The notes beneath the pieces are model-generated. The model saw nothing but the letters and a program-made list of their open reading frames with translations. It ran no database searches and was not told the DNA's origin. From Bacteroidales bacterium (GTDB lineage Bacteria > Bacteroidota > Bacteroidia > Bacteroidales > S143-33): a stretch of DNA of 7,248 nt. This document shows positions 1-7,157 of this stretch, piece after piece. The translations under genes were made by a program, and so were the position numbers. Where the stretch lies: NCBI GenBank assembly GCA_027083655.1, contig JALWNS010000095.1, positions 1 through 7,248 of the forward strand, written 5' to 3'. The stretch's first letter is position 1; each line of letters opens with the position of its first letter.

Positions 1-119
1 TTGAGCTCGTTATGGAATTCGAAAAGGAATTCAACATTGCAATTCCAGACGACATCGCTGAAAAAATCAGCACTGTTGGAGAAGCTATCAAGTATATTGA
101 AGAAAATGTTAAACAATAA
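1..119 (+). CDS. acpP: Acyl carrier protein, C-terminal part (5' end outside window)
   Basis: The last 38 codons (frame beginning at base 3) read [17 protein letters not shown]...[16 protein letters not shown] and end in TAA. This is the typical ACP end: helix II ([10 protein letters not shown]), the IPDD turn, and the last helix ([11 protein letters not shown]). The DSL motif that carries the phosphopantetheine serine lies just left of the window, so I cannot confirm it. ACP is the small acidic cytosolic carrier that holds the growing acyl chain as a thioester during type II fatty acid synthesis. It is followed after 6 bases by fabF, the usual acpP-fabF pairing, so the two are almost certainly co-transcribed. 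The two leading bases (TT) fit the end of a Val codon, as expected in the DTVEL motif. The identification is firm despite the truncation. Confidence 0.93.
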   Translation, partial: ELVMEFEKEFNIAIPDDIAEKISTVGEAIKYIEENVKQ

Positions 120-125
120 GTTTAT

Positions 126-1382
126 ATGGAACTTAGAAGAGTAGTTGTCACCGGTATAGGGGCAATTACACCTTTGGGGAAGACCGTCCCAGAATACTGG
201 GACGGTCTTCGTCATGGTGTATCTGGTGCTGACAGCATCACACGTTTTGACCCTGCACAACACAAAACAAAGTTTGCTTGTGAAGTAAAAAACTTTAATC
301 CTCTTGACTATTTTGACCGTAAAGAAGCACGCAAATTAGACCTTTACTCCCAGTTTGCACTCATTGCTACAGACGAAGCCTGGAAAGACAGTGGATTAGA
401 AAACTATGAATTTGACCCTGAGCGCGTTGGTGTTATTTATGGTACAGGTACAGGAGGTATTAATACTCTTAATGAAGAGCTCAAATCATTTTACGAGCAG
501 CCAGAGCCCCGCACTCCCCGATTTTCGCCACACTTTATACCTAAGTTTATCTTAAATATAGCAGCAGGACATATATCCATTAAGTATAACCTGCAAGGAC
601 CTAATTTTACGACAGTATCTGCTTGTGCTTCGTCTAGCCATGCTATAATAGATGCATACAATTACATACGCCTTGGATGGGCGGATGTCATAGTCACAGG
701 TGGTTCTGAGGCTCCAATTAACGAACCATCAGTAGCAGGATTTAACGCCATCAGAGCCATTTCCACAAGAAATGATGATCCAAAGACTGCATCCCGTCCT
801 TTTGACGCAGACCGCGATGGTTTTGTAATGGCAGAAGGTGCCGCTACTTTGATCCTTGAAGAATACGAACATGCTGTCAAACGTGGTGCTAAGATATACG
901 CCGAATTAGTAGGTGTGGGTGCTACTGGCGATGCTTACCATATTACAGCTCCCCATCCCGAAGGACGTGGAGCAGCTAAGGTTATGGAACTTGCACTCAA
1001 AGATGCCGGTCTCAAACCTGAAGATGTAGACTATATCAATGTGCACGGCACCTCTACAAAGCTTGGTGATATTGCCGAGCTTCTGGCTATCAAAAAGGTT
1101 TGGGGAGACAAAATCTACGATCTTAGCATAAGCTCTACAAAGTCCATGACAGGACACCTCCTCGGGGCGGCAGGAGCAGCAGAGGCTGTAGCATCAATAC
1201 TTGCTTTGGTTAATAACACAATACCTCCGACAATTAACCTGTTTAACCTGGACCCTGATATAGACCCACGACTAGATCTTACACCAAACAAAGCCAAAGA
1301 GAAAGAGTTAAATGTTGTTTTGAGTAATACCTTTGGTTTTGGCGGACACAATGCAACATTGATTTTCAAAAAGATCAACTAA
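126..1382 (+). CDS. fabF: 3-oxoacyl-[acyl-carrier-protein] synthase II (KAS II)
   Basis: A full-length 418-aa condensing enzyme; E. coli FabF is about 412. It elongates acyl-ACP by decarboxylative condensation with malonyl-ACP in the cytosol. The Cys-His-His triad is visible: Cys167 in SACASS, His307 in VHGTST, and His344 in STKSMTGHLLGAAG, with the conserved Lys339 in the same motif. The N-terminal half has RRVVVTGIGAITPLG (4-18) and YGTGTGG (105-111). The C-terminal half ends with the glycine-rich loop NTFGFGGHNA (401-410). The ATG at 126 gives the standard N-terminus directly before VVVTG, with no Shine-Dalgarno. It lies 6 bases after acpP and 14 before rnc. Two oddities: residue 312 is Lys (HGTSTKLGD), where bacterial KAS II normally has Pro, and codons 18-29 encode a perfect 14-bp hairpin, listed separately. 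The family is certain. FabF rather than FabB is inferred from the acpP linkage and the overall motifs. Confidence 0.96.
   Translation: MELRRVVVTGIGAITPLGKTVPEYWDGLRHGVSGADSITRFDPAQHKTKFACEVKNFNPLDYFDRKEARKLDLYSQFALIATDEAWKDSGLENYEFDPERVGVIYGTGTGGINTLNEELKSFYEQPEPRTPRFSPHFIPKFILNIAAGHISIKYNLQGPNFTTVSACASSSHAIIDAYNYIRLGWADVIVTGGSEAPINEPSVAGFNAIRAISTRNDDPKTASRPFDADRDGFVMAEGAATLILEEYEHAVKRGAKIYAELVGVGATGDAYHITAPHPEGRGAAKVMELALKDAGLKPEDVDYINVHGTSTKLGDIAELLAIKKVWGDKIYDLSISSTKSMTGHLLGAAGAAEAVASILALVNNTIPPTINLFNLDPDIDPRLDLTPNKAKEKELNVVLSNTFGFGGHNATLIFKKIN
179..210. other. Perfect 14-bp hairpin inside fabF
   Basis: The left arm GAAGACCGTCCCAG (179-192) is exactly complementary to the right arm CTGGGACGGTCTTC (197-210), leaving the loop AATA. 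Nine of the 14 pairs are G-C. It spans fabF codons 18-29, starting about 50 bases after the start codon, in a segment that is poorly conserved in the protein family (KTVPEYWDGLR). No T-run follows on either strand, so it is not an intrinsic terminator. A role as a pause, processing or translational element is inference only. The structure itself is directly visible. Confidence 0.85.
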
Positions 1383-1396
1383 GACAACGGCAGGCA

Positions 1397-2179
1397 GTGA
1401 TAAAGCGATTAATTGGACTGTGGAAATACATAAATGAAAAAGAAGAAAAAAACTTTCGCAGGGATCTGAAGAATATTATTGGGACGTATCCGGTAAATTT
1501 AAAATATTACAAAATTGCTTTTATTCATAAATCTGCCAGCTATATTGATCACGAAGGAAAAGTCGTCAACAACGAGCGCCTCGAATTCCTGGGAGATGCA
1601 ATCCTCGGTGCCGTTGTTGGCGACTATCTTTTTCAACACTTCCCCGAAGCTAGTGAAGGCTTCCTGACACAGGCCAGATCAAAACTTGTCAACAGAAAAA
1701 TTTTATCATCTCTGGCATATAAAATCGGCATTAACCAATTCATTATCACACATATAAAAAAATTCAAAGTCAACAAACACATTCCTGGTAATGCCCTGGA
1801 AGCATTCATAGGTGCAGTATATCTTGACCTGGGATATAACATAACAAAGCAATTCATTATTACCCGCCTGTTCTACAAGAATGTAGATATCCTGCAAGTC
1901 ATCAAATCAGAAAACAACTACAAGAGCCGGATTTTAGAATGGGCTCAGCATTCAAATGTTGATGTTACCTTCAATACCGAACAAATAGATAATCATGTCC
2001 CTGCCCGCTTCAAATCTGAAATTTTCCTCAACGATCAGCTTTTCGGACAGGGCACAGGTGGGTCAAAAAAGGAAGCCGAGCAGGAAGCTGCGCGCCAGGC
2101 CTTTAACAAAATAGATAATGGTCACTTGCCTGCGCAAAAAAGCTACAATCCATCTGCCAATCACTCTACTTCCAACTGA
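1397..2179 (+). CDS. rnc: Ribonuclease III
   Basis: A 260-aa double-stranded-RNA endonuclease that processes rRNA precursors and structured mRNAs. The catalytic RNase III domain occupies roughly residues 20-160 and carries the signature [12 protein letters not shown] (59-70) with acidic residues Glu60, Glu63 and Asp67. The second metal-site motif is GNALEAFIG (131-139) with Glu135. Asn132 stands where E. coli has Asp114. A dsRNA-binding domain follows at about 174-240, including the basic [16 protein letters not shown] stretch, then a roughly 20-residue polar tail. I chose GTG at 1397 because there is no in-frame ATG nearby and it gives a sensible start ([10 protein letters not shown]) 14 bases after fabF. 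GGCAGG just upstream is only a weak ribosome-binding candidate. It probably shares an mRNA with acpP-fabF. Its last 19 bases overlap the 3' end of convergent pdxJ, with no terminator in between. Identity is firm; the exact start is slightly less so. Confidence 0.94.
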   Translation: MIKRLIGLWKYINEKEEKNFRRDLKNIIGTYPVNLKYYKIAFIHKSASYIDHEGKVVNNERLEFLGDAILGAVVGDYLFQHFPEASEGFLTQARSKLVNRKILSSLAYKIGINQFIITHIKKFKVNKHIPGNALEAFIGAVYLDLGYNITKQFIITRLFYKNVDILQVIKSENNYKSRILEWAQHSNVDVTFNTEQIDNHVPARFKSEIFLNDQLFGQGTGGSKKEAEQEAARQAFNKIDNGHLPAQKSYNPSANHSTSN

Positions 2180-2880
2180 CGGAGATACATTTGTATTGTA
2201 TTTTCAAAGCCATAATAAATAGAATCAGATATTAAGGCGTGTCCAATAGACACTTCTTTGAGATACGGGATTTTACGGGCAAAAAAATTCAAATTTTGCA
2301 GGTTTAAGTCGTGACCTGCATTAAGTTCCAACCCTAATGAACGGGCATACTCAGCCGCCTCAACATAAGGACGGACTGCCCGCTCCGGATCTTGTGGGTA
2401 AAAACGCGCATAGGGCTCAGTATACAACTCTACACGCACTGTACCAGTGTCTACTGCGTGTTTGATCATTTCCTTGTCAGGATTAACGAAGATTGATGGC
2501 CTAATTCCTGCCTTTTTTAATGTCTCCACTATCTCACGCAAAAAATATTTATGCTTCTTAGTATCCCAGCCAGTGTTTGAGGTTAGGGCGTCAGGCGGGT
2601 CTGGCACCAGGGTCACCTGGTGGGGCCTGACCTCCAACACCAGTTGCATAAAACGGTCTATGGGATAGCCTTCAACATTAAACTCTGTCTTGATATGCGG
2701 GCGTATTGCCCTGACATCCGAATAACGAATATGCCTTTCATCCGGACGTGGATGAACGGTAACACCCTGAGCACCAAACCTCTCGGCATTAATCGCGGCT
2801 TCTAATACATTTGGTATATCACCGCCCCTGGCATTACGTAATGTCGCTATCTTATTAATATTAACACTGAGACGAATCAT
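2161..2880 (-). CDS. pdxJ: Pyridoxine 5'-phosphate synthase
   Basis: A 239-aa cytosolic TIM-barrel enzyme that condenses 1-deoxy-D-xylulose 5-phosphate with 3-amino-2-oxopropyl phosphate to give pyridoxine 5'-phosphate, the last ring-forming step of DXP-dependent vitamin B6 synthesis. Visible family motifs are [17 protein letters not shown] (4-20), [12 protein letters not shown] (41-52, with phosphate-binding type His/Arg residues), EFNVEG (66-71), VTLVPD (89-94), ELYTEPYA (151-158), [12 protein letters not shown] (186-197) and the C-terminal phosphate-site stretch [12 protein letters not shown] (209-220). I placed the start at the ATG ending at 2880, because the family N-terminus begins right there. 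An upstream in-frame ATG would add 29 residues without family character and would run through the promoter. It is monocistronic: an intrinsic terminator insulates it from the gene behind, and a TAATTTTG promoter element sits 20 bases before the start. Its stop lies inside rnc. Confidence 0.95.
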   Translation of the reverse strand: MIRLSVNINKIATLRNARGGDIPNVLEAAINAERFGAQGVTVHPRPDERHIRYSDVRAIRPHIKTEFNVEGYPIDRFMQLVLEVRPHQVTLVPDPPDALTSNTGWDTKKHKYFLREIVETLKKAGIRPSIFVNPDKEMIKHAVDTGTVRVELYTEPYARFYPQDPERAVRPYVEAAEYARSLGLELNAGHDLNLQNLNFFARKIPYLKEVSIGHALISDSIYYGFENTIQMYLRQLEVE

Positions 2881-2900
2881 TTCTAAAAAACTTTTTTTGC

Positions 2901-2932
2901 CAAAATTATAAGATTGTATACAAAAACAACAA
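2901..2932 (-). promoter_or_regulatory. Candidate Bacteroidota promoter for pdxJ
   Basis: Read on the - strand, TAATTTTG (2908-2901) matches the Bacteroidota -7 consensus TAnnTTTG exactly. TTG triplets for the -33 box occur 18 and 21 bases upstream (2929-2927 and 2932-2930), which is acceptable spacing. Transcription would begin a few bases downstream, giving a very short leader before the ATG ending at 2880. The position between a terminator and the gene start supports it. The region is AT-rich, so chance matches are possible. Confidence 0.45.
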
Positions 2933-2965
2933 TGATTAACAACACAATAAGATATTATCCAAGAC

Positions 2966-2999
2966 AAAAAAGGCTGAAAGCCTTGTAGCTTTCAGCCTT
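2966..2999 (-). terminator. Rho-independent terminator after the barrel-protein gene
   Basis: The arms 2970-2981 and 2988-2999 (AAGGCTGAAAGC / GCTTTCAGCCTT) pair perfectly over 12 bp around a 6-base loop. Read on the - strand, the stem is followed at once by six Ts (2971-2966). It begins about 23 bases after the stop of the 507-aa protein and so ends the accA-dnaB-barrel transcript. On the + strand only CTTGTTATTAG follows, so termination in that direction looks weak. Confidence 0.88.
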
Positions 3000-3022
3000 G
3001 TTATTAGATAGTTAACTACTTT

Positions 3023-4546
3023 TTACTCAAGAAGCAAATCTTCCTCGCTCTTTTTCTTCTCTTTTTCTTTATCCCGGTTCATTGGATAAGTAATACGGAA
3101 GTATGGAGTGATATAGTTGGTCTGTTTAAACCAGTCCTGTGCTGTGCCTCCTCCTGCAAGCTTAGCAACATTAGCAAATGTCCAACGGTAATCAAACCCA
3201 ACGTGAAGTTGCAATTTAACTACTGGTAGCTCATAAAGCATATAGCCAATACGTGTGGAGAACAAAGCAGTCTCATTAAGCTTCAAAAGATCTGATACAC
3301 TCGTTACTGCAGCATTATATGCAGTTGTACTCAGAGTTAACTTCTTTGACAAACGGGACATGTCCAGGTTGAGGGCAACAGTTGCAGGATGCTGGTCATT
3401 AATAACCAAAGAATCAAGTGTTATACTTCCTGTAAAGAAAATCTTATCCAGGACAGAAGCAGAGAGCCGGGCATAAGTACCTTTTGAAGCACGACTACTA
3501 GTGAGCTTGAGAATTGCGGCATCTTTGTCCATCATATATGCAAAATCAAACAGACGTGCAACATAATAATCAGTATGCCAAAATCTCTCTGCTCTAGCAT
3601 CAATTCTCAAAAGATTACCCAAGAAGCGGAATTTAAAGTCCGATCCAATAGAATAACCATAACCACCATTTGAATTGAGGTAATTTCTCTGGAAAGCATC
3701 ACCATAAGCAGTCAGATATGCAGTCAAAGAATCAGAACGCACTGGACGGAAGTACGCTGCCTGCGCATATACATCCCACCATAGCCAGTTCCAACGGAAA
3801 ATATAAAAGCCCATGTCAACACTGAATGCATTAATACCACTACCATCGAGGAAGTAATTATTGCGGTATTCTAATACATTACCCAAACTGTCCTCCGTAC
3901 GTGCCAGCACTGTCTGGTCATGGTCTGTCACGAACGAAGCACCAATCTCAAAGGTCTTGATGATTGGAATACCAGTAGCACCAAATGGCTTGAAATATGG
4001 ACGTATACCCATCAAATTGATACTAACAGGGGTGATGTCGCTATAGAGGAACTCCAGACCAAACTTTTTCTTAACAACAACATCAAACTCAACGCCTAAT
4101 TTGCGCTTTTCGTAAGAAATAGAGTTGTTGTAATCACTAATTAAAATACCAAAACCAAGGCGTGAATCCCGTAACTCTCCTATGCGGAAATAAACATTAT
4201 CCCTTTTTTTGCGTCCCCAACGGACATAGCTAACCATTCTCAGCAGACCTATTCCATCCTGGTATTCATCAAGACGCAGACCCTGGCCATTAAGACCATA
4301 AACCAGGGGAATATCCAGGCCTACCCCCAACTTACCAAACGACAAGTCTGGTTTAAAACGGAAAGTAAAATAAGGATCACCACCTATAGCGGTATAACCG
4401 AACATTCCGCCTATACCTGTTTCAGTAAGATCTGGTATATCAATATCATAATCTTCATCTTCTGATTTTACTTCCTGTGCAAAGATGCTCGCCGAAAAAG
4501 CGAAAGTGAGCATCAGTACTAACAAAAATTTTAATTTGCCTTTCAT
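3023..4546 (-). CDS. Exported outer-membrane beta-barrel-like protein of unknown function
   Basis: A 507-aa protein that I do not recognise as a named family. Residues 1-23 form a classic signal peptide: a Lys-rich start MKGKLK, a hydrophobic core, and a likely cut after SIFA before Gln24. A short acidic stretch follows (about 28-42, SEDEDYDIDIPDL). The rest alternates short polar/aromatic segments such as DPYFTFRFKPDLSF, DNVYFRIGEL, WLWWDVYAQAAYF, SDFKFRFLG and TRIGYMLYEL with Gly/Asn/Asp turns. This is the look of a many-stranded outer-membrane barrel with aromatic girdles. The last predicted strand (about 478-488, YITPYFRITYP) is followed by a highly charged tail (490-507), whereas barrels often end on their final strand. 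No TonB-box/plug, SusD-type or lipoprotein Cys feature is evident. It starts 31 bases after dnaB and is followed by a strong terminator, so it is probably read from the accA-dnaB transcript or from a promoter inside dnaB. Location is inferred and function is unknown. Confidence 0.8.
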   Translation of the reverse strand: MKGKLKFLLVLMLTFAFSASIFAQEVKSEDEDYDIDIPDLTETGIGGMFGYTAIGGDPYFTFRFKPDLSFGKLGVGLDIPLVYGLNGQGLRLDEYQDGIGLLRMVSYVRWGRKKRDNVYFRIGELRDSRLGFGILISDYNNSISYEKRKLGVEFDVVVKKKFGLEFLYSDITPVSINLMGIRPYFKPFGATGIPIIKTFEIGASFVTDHDQTVLARTEDSLGNVLEYRNNYFLDGSGINAFSVDMGFYIFRWNWLWWDVYAQAAYFRPVRSDSLTAYLTAYGDAFQRNYLNSNGGYGYSIGSDFKFRFLGNLLRIDARAERFWHTDYYVARLFDFAYMMDKDAAILKLTSSRASKGTYARLSASVLDKIFFTGSITLDSLVINDQHPATVALNLDMSRLSKKLTLSTTAYNAAVTSVSDLLKLNETALFSTRIGYMLYELPVVKLQLHVGFDYRWTFANVAKLAGGGTAQDWFKQTNYITPYFRITYPMNRDKEKEKKKSEEDLLLE

Positions 4547-4577
4547 AGTATTATGTTTTTGGGTTTAAAATTAAGGA

Positions 4578-6161
4578 TTACACACTGTCTTCATCTGTAA
4601 AATCCATGTCAGGATTGTCTTCATCATTACCTGTCATGTCATCAAAAAAATCATTATTAATATCAGAAGGTGCTCTAAAAAAGCCATCATCCAACACTGC
4701 ATCCTCTTCTTCTAAAAATTCACTATTCATCTTTGAGCCTAAAGTTGTGACCTGTAAATCATCTATATCCTGTAAAACATTATCCTCAACTTCCTCAAAC
4801 TTAGCATATTCTTTAATAAATCTCAACTTAATATCTGCCAGTGGACCATTACGGTGCTTTGCTATAATAATCTCTGCCATCCCTTCCAATGTATTTCCCT
4901 CTGCATCTTCTTTAATACCATAATACTCCGGTCTGTGCAAGAAAATAACCATATCAGCATCCTGCTCAATAGCTCCTGACTCTCGAAGATCTGCTAATTG
5001 AGGACGCTTTGACCCTCCACGCATCTCTACCGAACGATTAAGCTGGGAGAGGGCTATCACCGGAATGCTTAACTCCTTGGCAATAGCTTTGAGACCGCGC
5101 GAAATCTGGCTCACAACCTGCTCACGGTTCATCCGCCCTTCTGAAGGTAAGGTCATCAACTGTAAATAGTCTATAATTACAAGAGATATATCGTATTTGC
5201 TCTTTAACCTTCGAGCTTTTGCCCGTAACTCAAAAAGTGAAAGCTGGGGTGTATCATCTATCAATAAAGGAGCAGTCATAAATTCATTATTAATACTCTG
5301 CTCAAACTTTAGCCATTCATCTTTCTCCAACTGTCCAGTACGAAGCTTATTCATAGGTATCTCTGATTGTATGGACATCATACGCAAGGCTATCTGCTCG
5401 GCCGGCATCTCCAGCGTAAAAAATGCAACAGGTTTGCGGTATTCTACTGCCAAATTCTTGGCTATGTTTACAACAAAAGCTGTTTTACCCATTGACGGAC
5501 GGGCTGCCACTATTATTAAATCCGATTTCTGCCAACCTCCTGTCACCCTGTCAACACTCGGATAACCAGATGGAACTCCTGTCAAATGACTCTCACTCTG
5601 GGCTATTGTCTCAATCTCTTTGACAACAGAATCCACAACCTGGCTAAACTCCTGTGCATCAGTAGAGATAGTGCCGTATGTCAGATCAAAAATCTTTCTT
5701 TCTGAATAATCCAATAGCTCATCTACATCATAAGATGGATCAAAAGCCTTGGTCTGAATATCAGCTGTTAGCTTTATCAGCTCCCTTTGTATGTACTTTT
5801 GCACCAGAATCTTGATATGATAATCAAGATGTGCAGGAGAACCTATGGATGTAGACAAAGAAATTAAATATGGCAGTCCTCCCACCTCTTCTAATTCTCC
5901 TTGCCTTTCCAGCTCCTCTTTGACCGTAAAAACATCTACCTTTTTCTGGTCGCGTACGAGCCTGTCTATGGCAGAATAAATCTTTTTGTGTATCTCATTG
6001 TAAAACACATCAGGTTTGAGCAAATGATGATTATCTTCGGCAAAATTCTCAAATGCCATCAATGTTCCCAAAACTGCCCGTTCTATATCCTCGGCATGTG
6101 GTGGCACATGCCCCATTGTCTCTAGAAAATTATTTAATGTTTGTTTCTTGCCTTGTGCCAT
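4578..6161 (-). CDS. dnaB: Replicative DNA helicase DnaB
   Basis: A 527-aa hexameric 5'-3' helicase that unwinds DNA at the replication fork and recruits primase. The N-terminal DnaB domain spans about 18-125 (PPHAEDIERAVLGTLM at its start), then a linker, then the RecA-like ATPase domain from about 195. Visible motifs are Walker A ARPSMGKTA (220-228, Lys226), the catalytic-type Glu251 in FFTLEM, Walker B SLVIIDYLQLM (326-336, Asp331), the sensor Gln373 in ALSQLNRS, the LRESGAIEQDAD stretch (392-403), and KHRNGP (435-440) containing the arginine-finger region. Residues from about 456 form an extended acidic tail with Phe-containing clusters, making the protein longer than E. coli DnaB (471 aa). 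No intein is present at the usual insertion sites. The ATG lies 10 bases after the accA stop, with no Shine-Dalgarno, so the two are very likely co-transcribed. Identity is certain. Confidence 0.97.
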   Translation of the reverse strand: MAQGKKQTLNNFLETMGHVPPHAEDIERAVLGTLMAFENFAEDNHHLLKPDVFYNEIHKKIYSAIDRLVRDQKKVDVFTVKEELERQGELEEVGGLPYLISLSTSIGSPAHLDYHIKILVQKYIQRELIKLTADIQTKAFDPSYDVDELLDYSERKIFDLTYGTISTDAQEFSQVVDSVVKEIETIAQSESHLTGVPSGYPSVDRVTGGWQKSDLIIVAARPSMGKTAFVVNIAKNLAVEYRKPVAFFTLEMPAEQIALRMMSIQSEIPMNKLRTGQLEKDEWLKFEQSINNEFMTAPLLIDDTPQLSLFELRAKARRLKSKYDISLVIIDYLQLMTLPSEGRMNREQVVSQISRGLKAIAKELSIPVIALSQLNRSVEMRGGSKRPQLADLRESGAIEQDADMVIFLHRPEYYGIKEDAEGNTLEGMAEIIIAKHRNGPLADIKLRFIKEYAKFEEVEDNVLQDIDDLQVTTLGSKMNSEFLEEEDAVLDDGFFRAPSDINNDFFDDMTGNDEDNPDMDFTDEDSV

Positions 6162-6171
6162 GATATTTTTT

Positions 6172-7134
6172 TTACATTTCTACCTCTCTATATACGCCAA
6201 AACTTGTGAATTTTTCAACTCTATTTTTTAGCAATTTTTCAACAGGTAGCTGTTTAAGATCTGCCAGGTCTTTCAATATAGTTTGCTTAACCCTGTCGAA
6301 TATCTCTTGTGGATTATTGTGTGCTCCCCCCAGTGGTTCCTTAATTATTCCATCAATCAGGCCAAAACGGTGCATATCTTCTGCAGTAAGTTTTAGTGCT
6401 TCTGCTGCCTCCTTTTTATAATCCCAACTACGCCACAAAATAGAAGAACAAGACTCTGGTGAAATTACAGAATACCATGTGTATTCAAGCATATAAACCC
6501 TATCGCCAACACCAATACCTATAGCACCACCAGATGCCCCTTCGCCAATGATTATAACTATTATTGGCACTTTTATACGGAACATCTCATAAAGATTGCG
6601 TGCAATGGCTTCGGCCTGTCCACGTTCCTCTGCTTCTATACCGGGGAATGCACCAGGAGTATCAATCAAAGATACTATTGGCCTATCAAATTTCTCTGCT
6701 AACTTCATCAACCTCAAAGCCTTTCGATACCCCTCAGGATTAGCCATACCAAAATTACGATACTGGCGCATCTTGGTATTCTCTCCCTTCTGATGGCCTA
6801 TAAACATGACTGTCTGGCCTTCTATCATACCAAAACCACCCACTATAGCATGATCATCACGGTAAAGACGATCTCCATGAAGCTCAATAAAATTACCACC
6901 CGTCATAGCATTTATATAGCTCAGGGTGTACGGCCGTTGTGGATGCCGTGAAATCTGTACCTTTTGCCACGCTGTCAGGTTTGAATAAATCTCCTTTTTC
7001 TTGGCATCAATTTTTCTCTCTAGCTCCTGGATAGTAGGTGTAACATCAACCTGGGTTTTGCTACCTATTTCCCTAACTTTCTCCAACTGTTCATATAGCT
7101 CTTGTAATGGCTCTTCAAAATCTAATAACTGCAT
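6172..7134 (-). CDS. accA: Acetyl-CoA carboxylase carboxyltransferase subunit alpha
   Basis: A 320-aa protein, the same size as E. coli AccA (319). With AccD it forms the carboxyltransferase that moves CO2 from biotinylated AccB to acetyl-CoA, giving malonyl-CoA, the first committed step of fatty acid synthesis. The N-terminal helical region (1-60) contains the typical FEEPLQEL and ELERKI stretches. The crotonase-fold core shows [11 protein letters not shown] (84-94), GHQKGENT (113-120), [17 protein letters not shown] (127-143), [19 protein letters not shown] (155-173) and the oxyanion-hole region [15 protein letters not shown] (197-211), followed by [14 protein letters not shown] (221-234). 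The ATG ending at 7134 gives the standard N-terminus. A TAATTTTG element sits 23 bases upstream. No accD is in the window, as is common where the two subunits are unlinked. It heads the accA-dnaB unit and functionally complements acpP and fabF at the other end of the window. Confidence 0.97.
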   Translation of the reverse strand: MQLLDFEEPLQELYEQLEKVREIGSKTQVDVTPTIQELERKIDAKKKEIYSNLTAWQKVQISRHPQRPYTLSYINAMTGGNFIELHGDRLYRDDHAIVGGFGMIEGQTVMFIGHQKGENTKMRQYRNFGMANPEGYRKALRLMKLAEKFDRPIVSLIDTPGAFPGIEAEERGQAEAIARNLYEMFRIKVPIIVIIIGEGASGGAIGIGVGDRVYMLEYTWYSVISPESCSSILWRSWDYKKEAAEALKLTAEDMHRFGLIDGIIKEPLGGAHNNPQEIFDRVKQTILKDLADLKQLPVEKLLKNRVEKFTSFGVYREVEM

Positions 7135-7157
7135 TTTATTGATTTTACGGTTTGAAG

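Noticed and set aside
662..1378. Open frames antisense to fabF
   Set aside because: They lie wholly inside a clearly coding, conserved gene and show no recognisable protein features.
2605..2622. Small hairpin CACCAGG / CCTGGTG inside pdxJ
   Set aside because: A 7-bp stem is expected by chance in a window of this size and has no T-run or other context.
2881..2967. Longer pdxJ starting at the in-frame ATG ending at 2967
   Set aside because: The 29 extra residues show no PdxJ family character, and the region contains the likely promoter and an AT-rich leader. The family N-terminus begins at the ATG ending at 2880.
2970..3010. The 2970-2999 hairpin as a + strand terminator for rnc
   Set aside because: It lies more than 750 bases past rnc, on the far side of pdxJ, and lacks a T-run in the + direction. 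The six Ts are on the - strand side.
3009..3018. Palindrome TAGTTAACTA between the barrel-protein stop and the terminator
   Set aside because: It is a 10-base A/T-rich palindrome with no loop, in a short post-stop spacer. It is easily explained by chance.
5400..5560. Possible intein in the DnaB Walker A region, a common insertion site
   Set aside because: The motif ARPSMGKTA is continuous with its flanks and no splice-type Cys/HN blocks are present.
5197..5623. Open frames antisense to dnaB
   Set aside because: They mirror the conserved helicase core and have no family character. They are shadows of the real reading frame.
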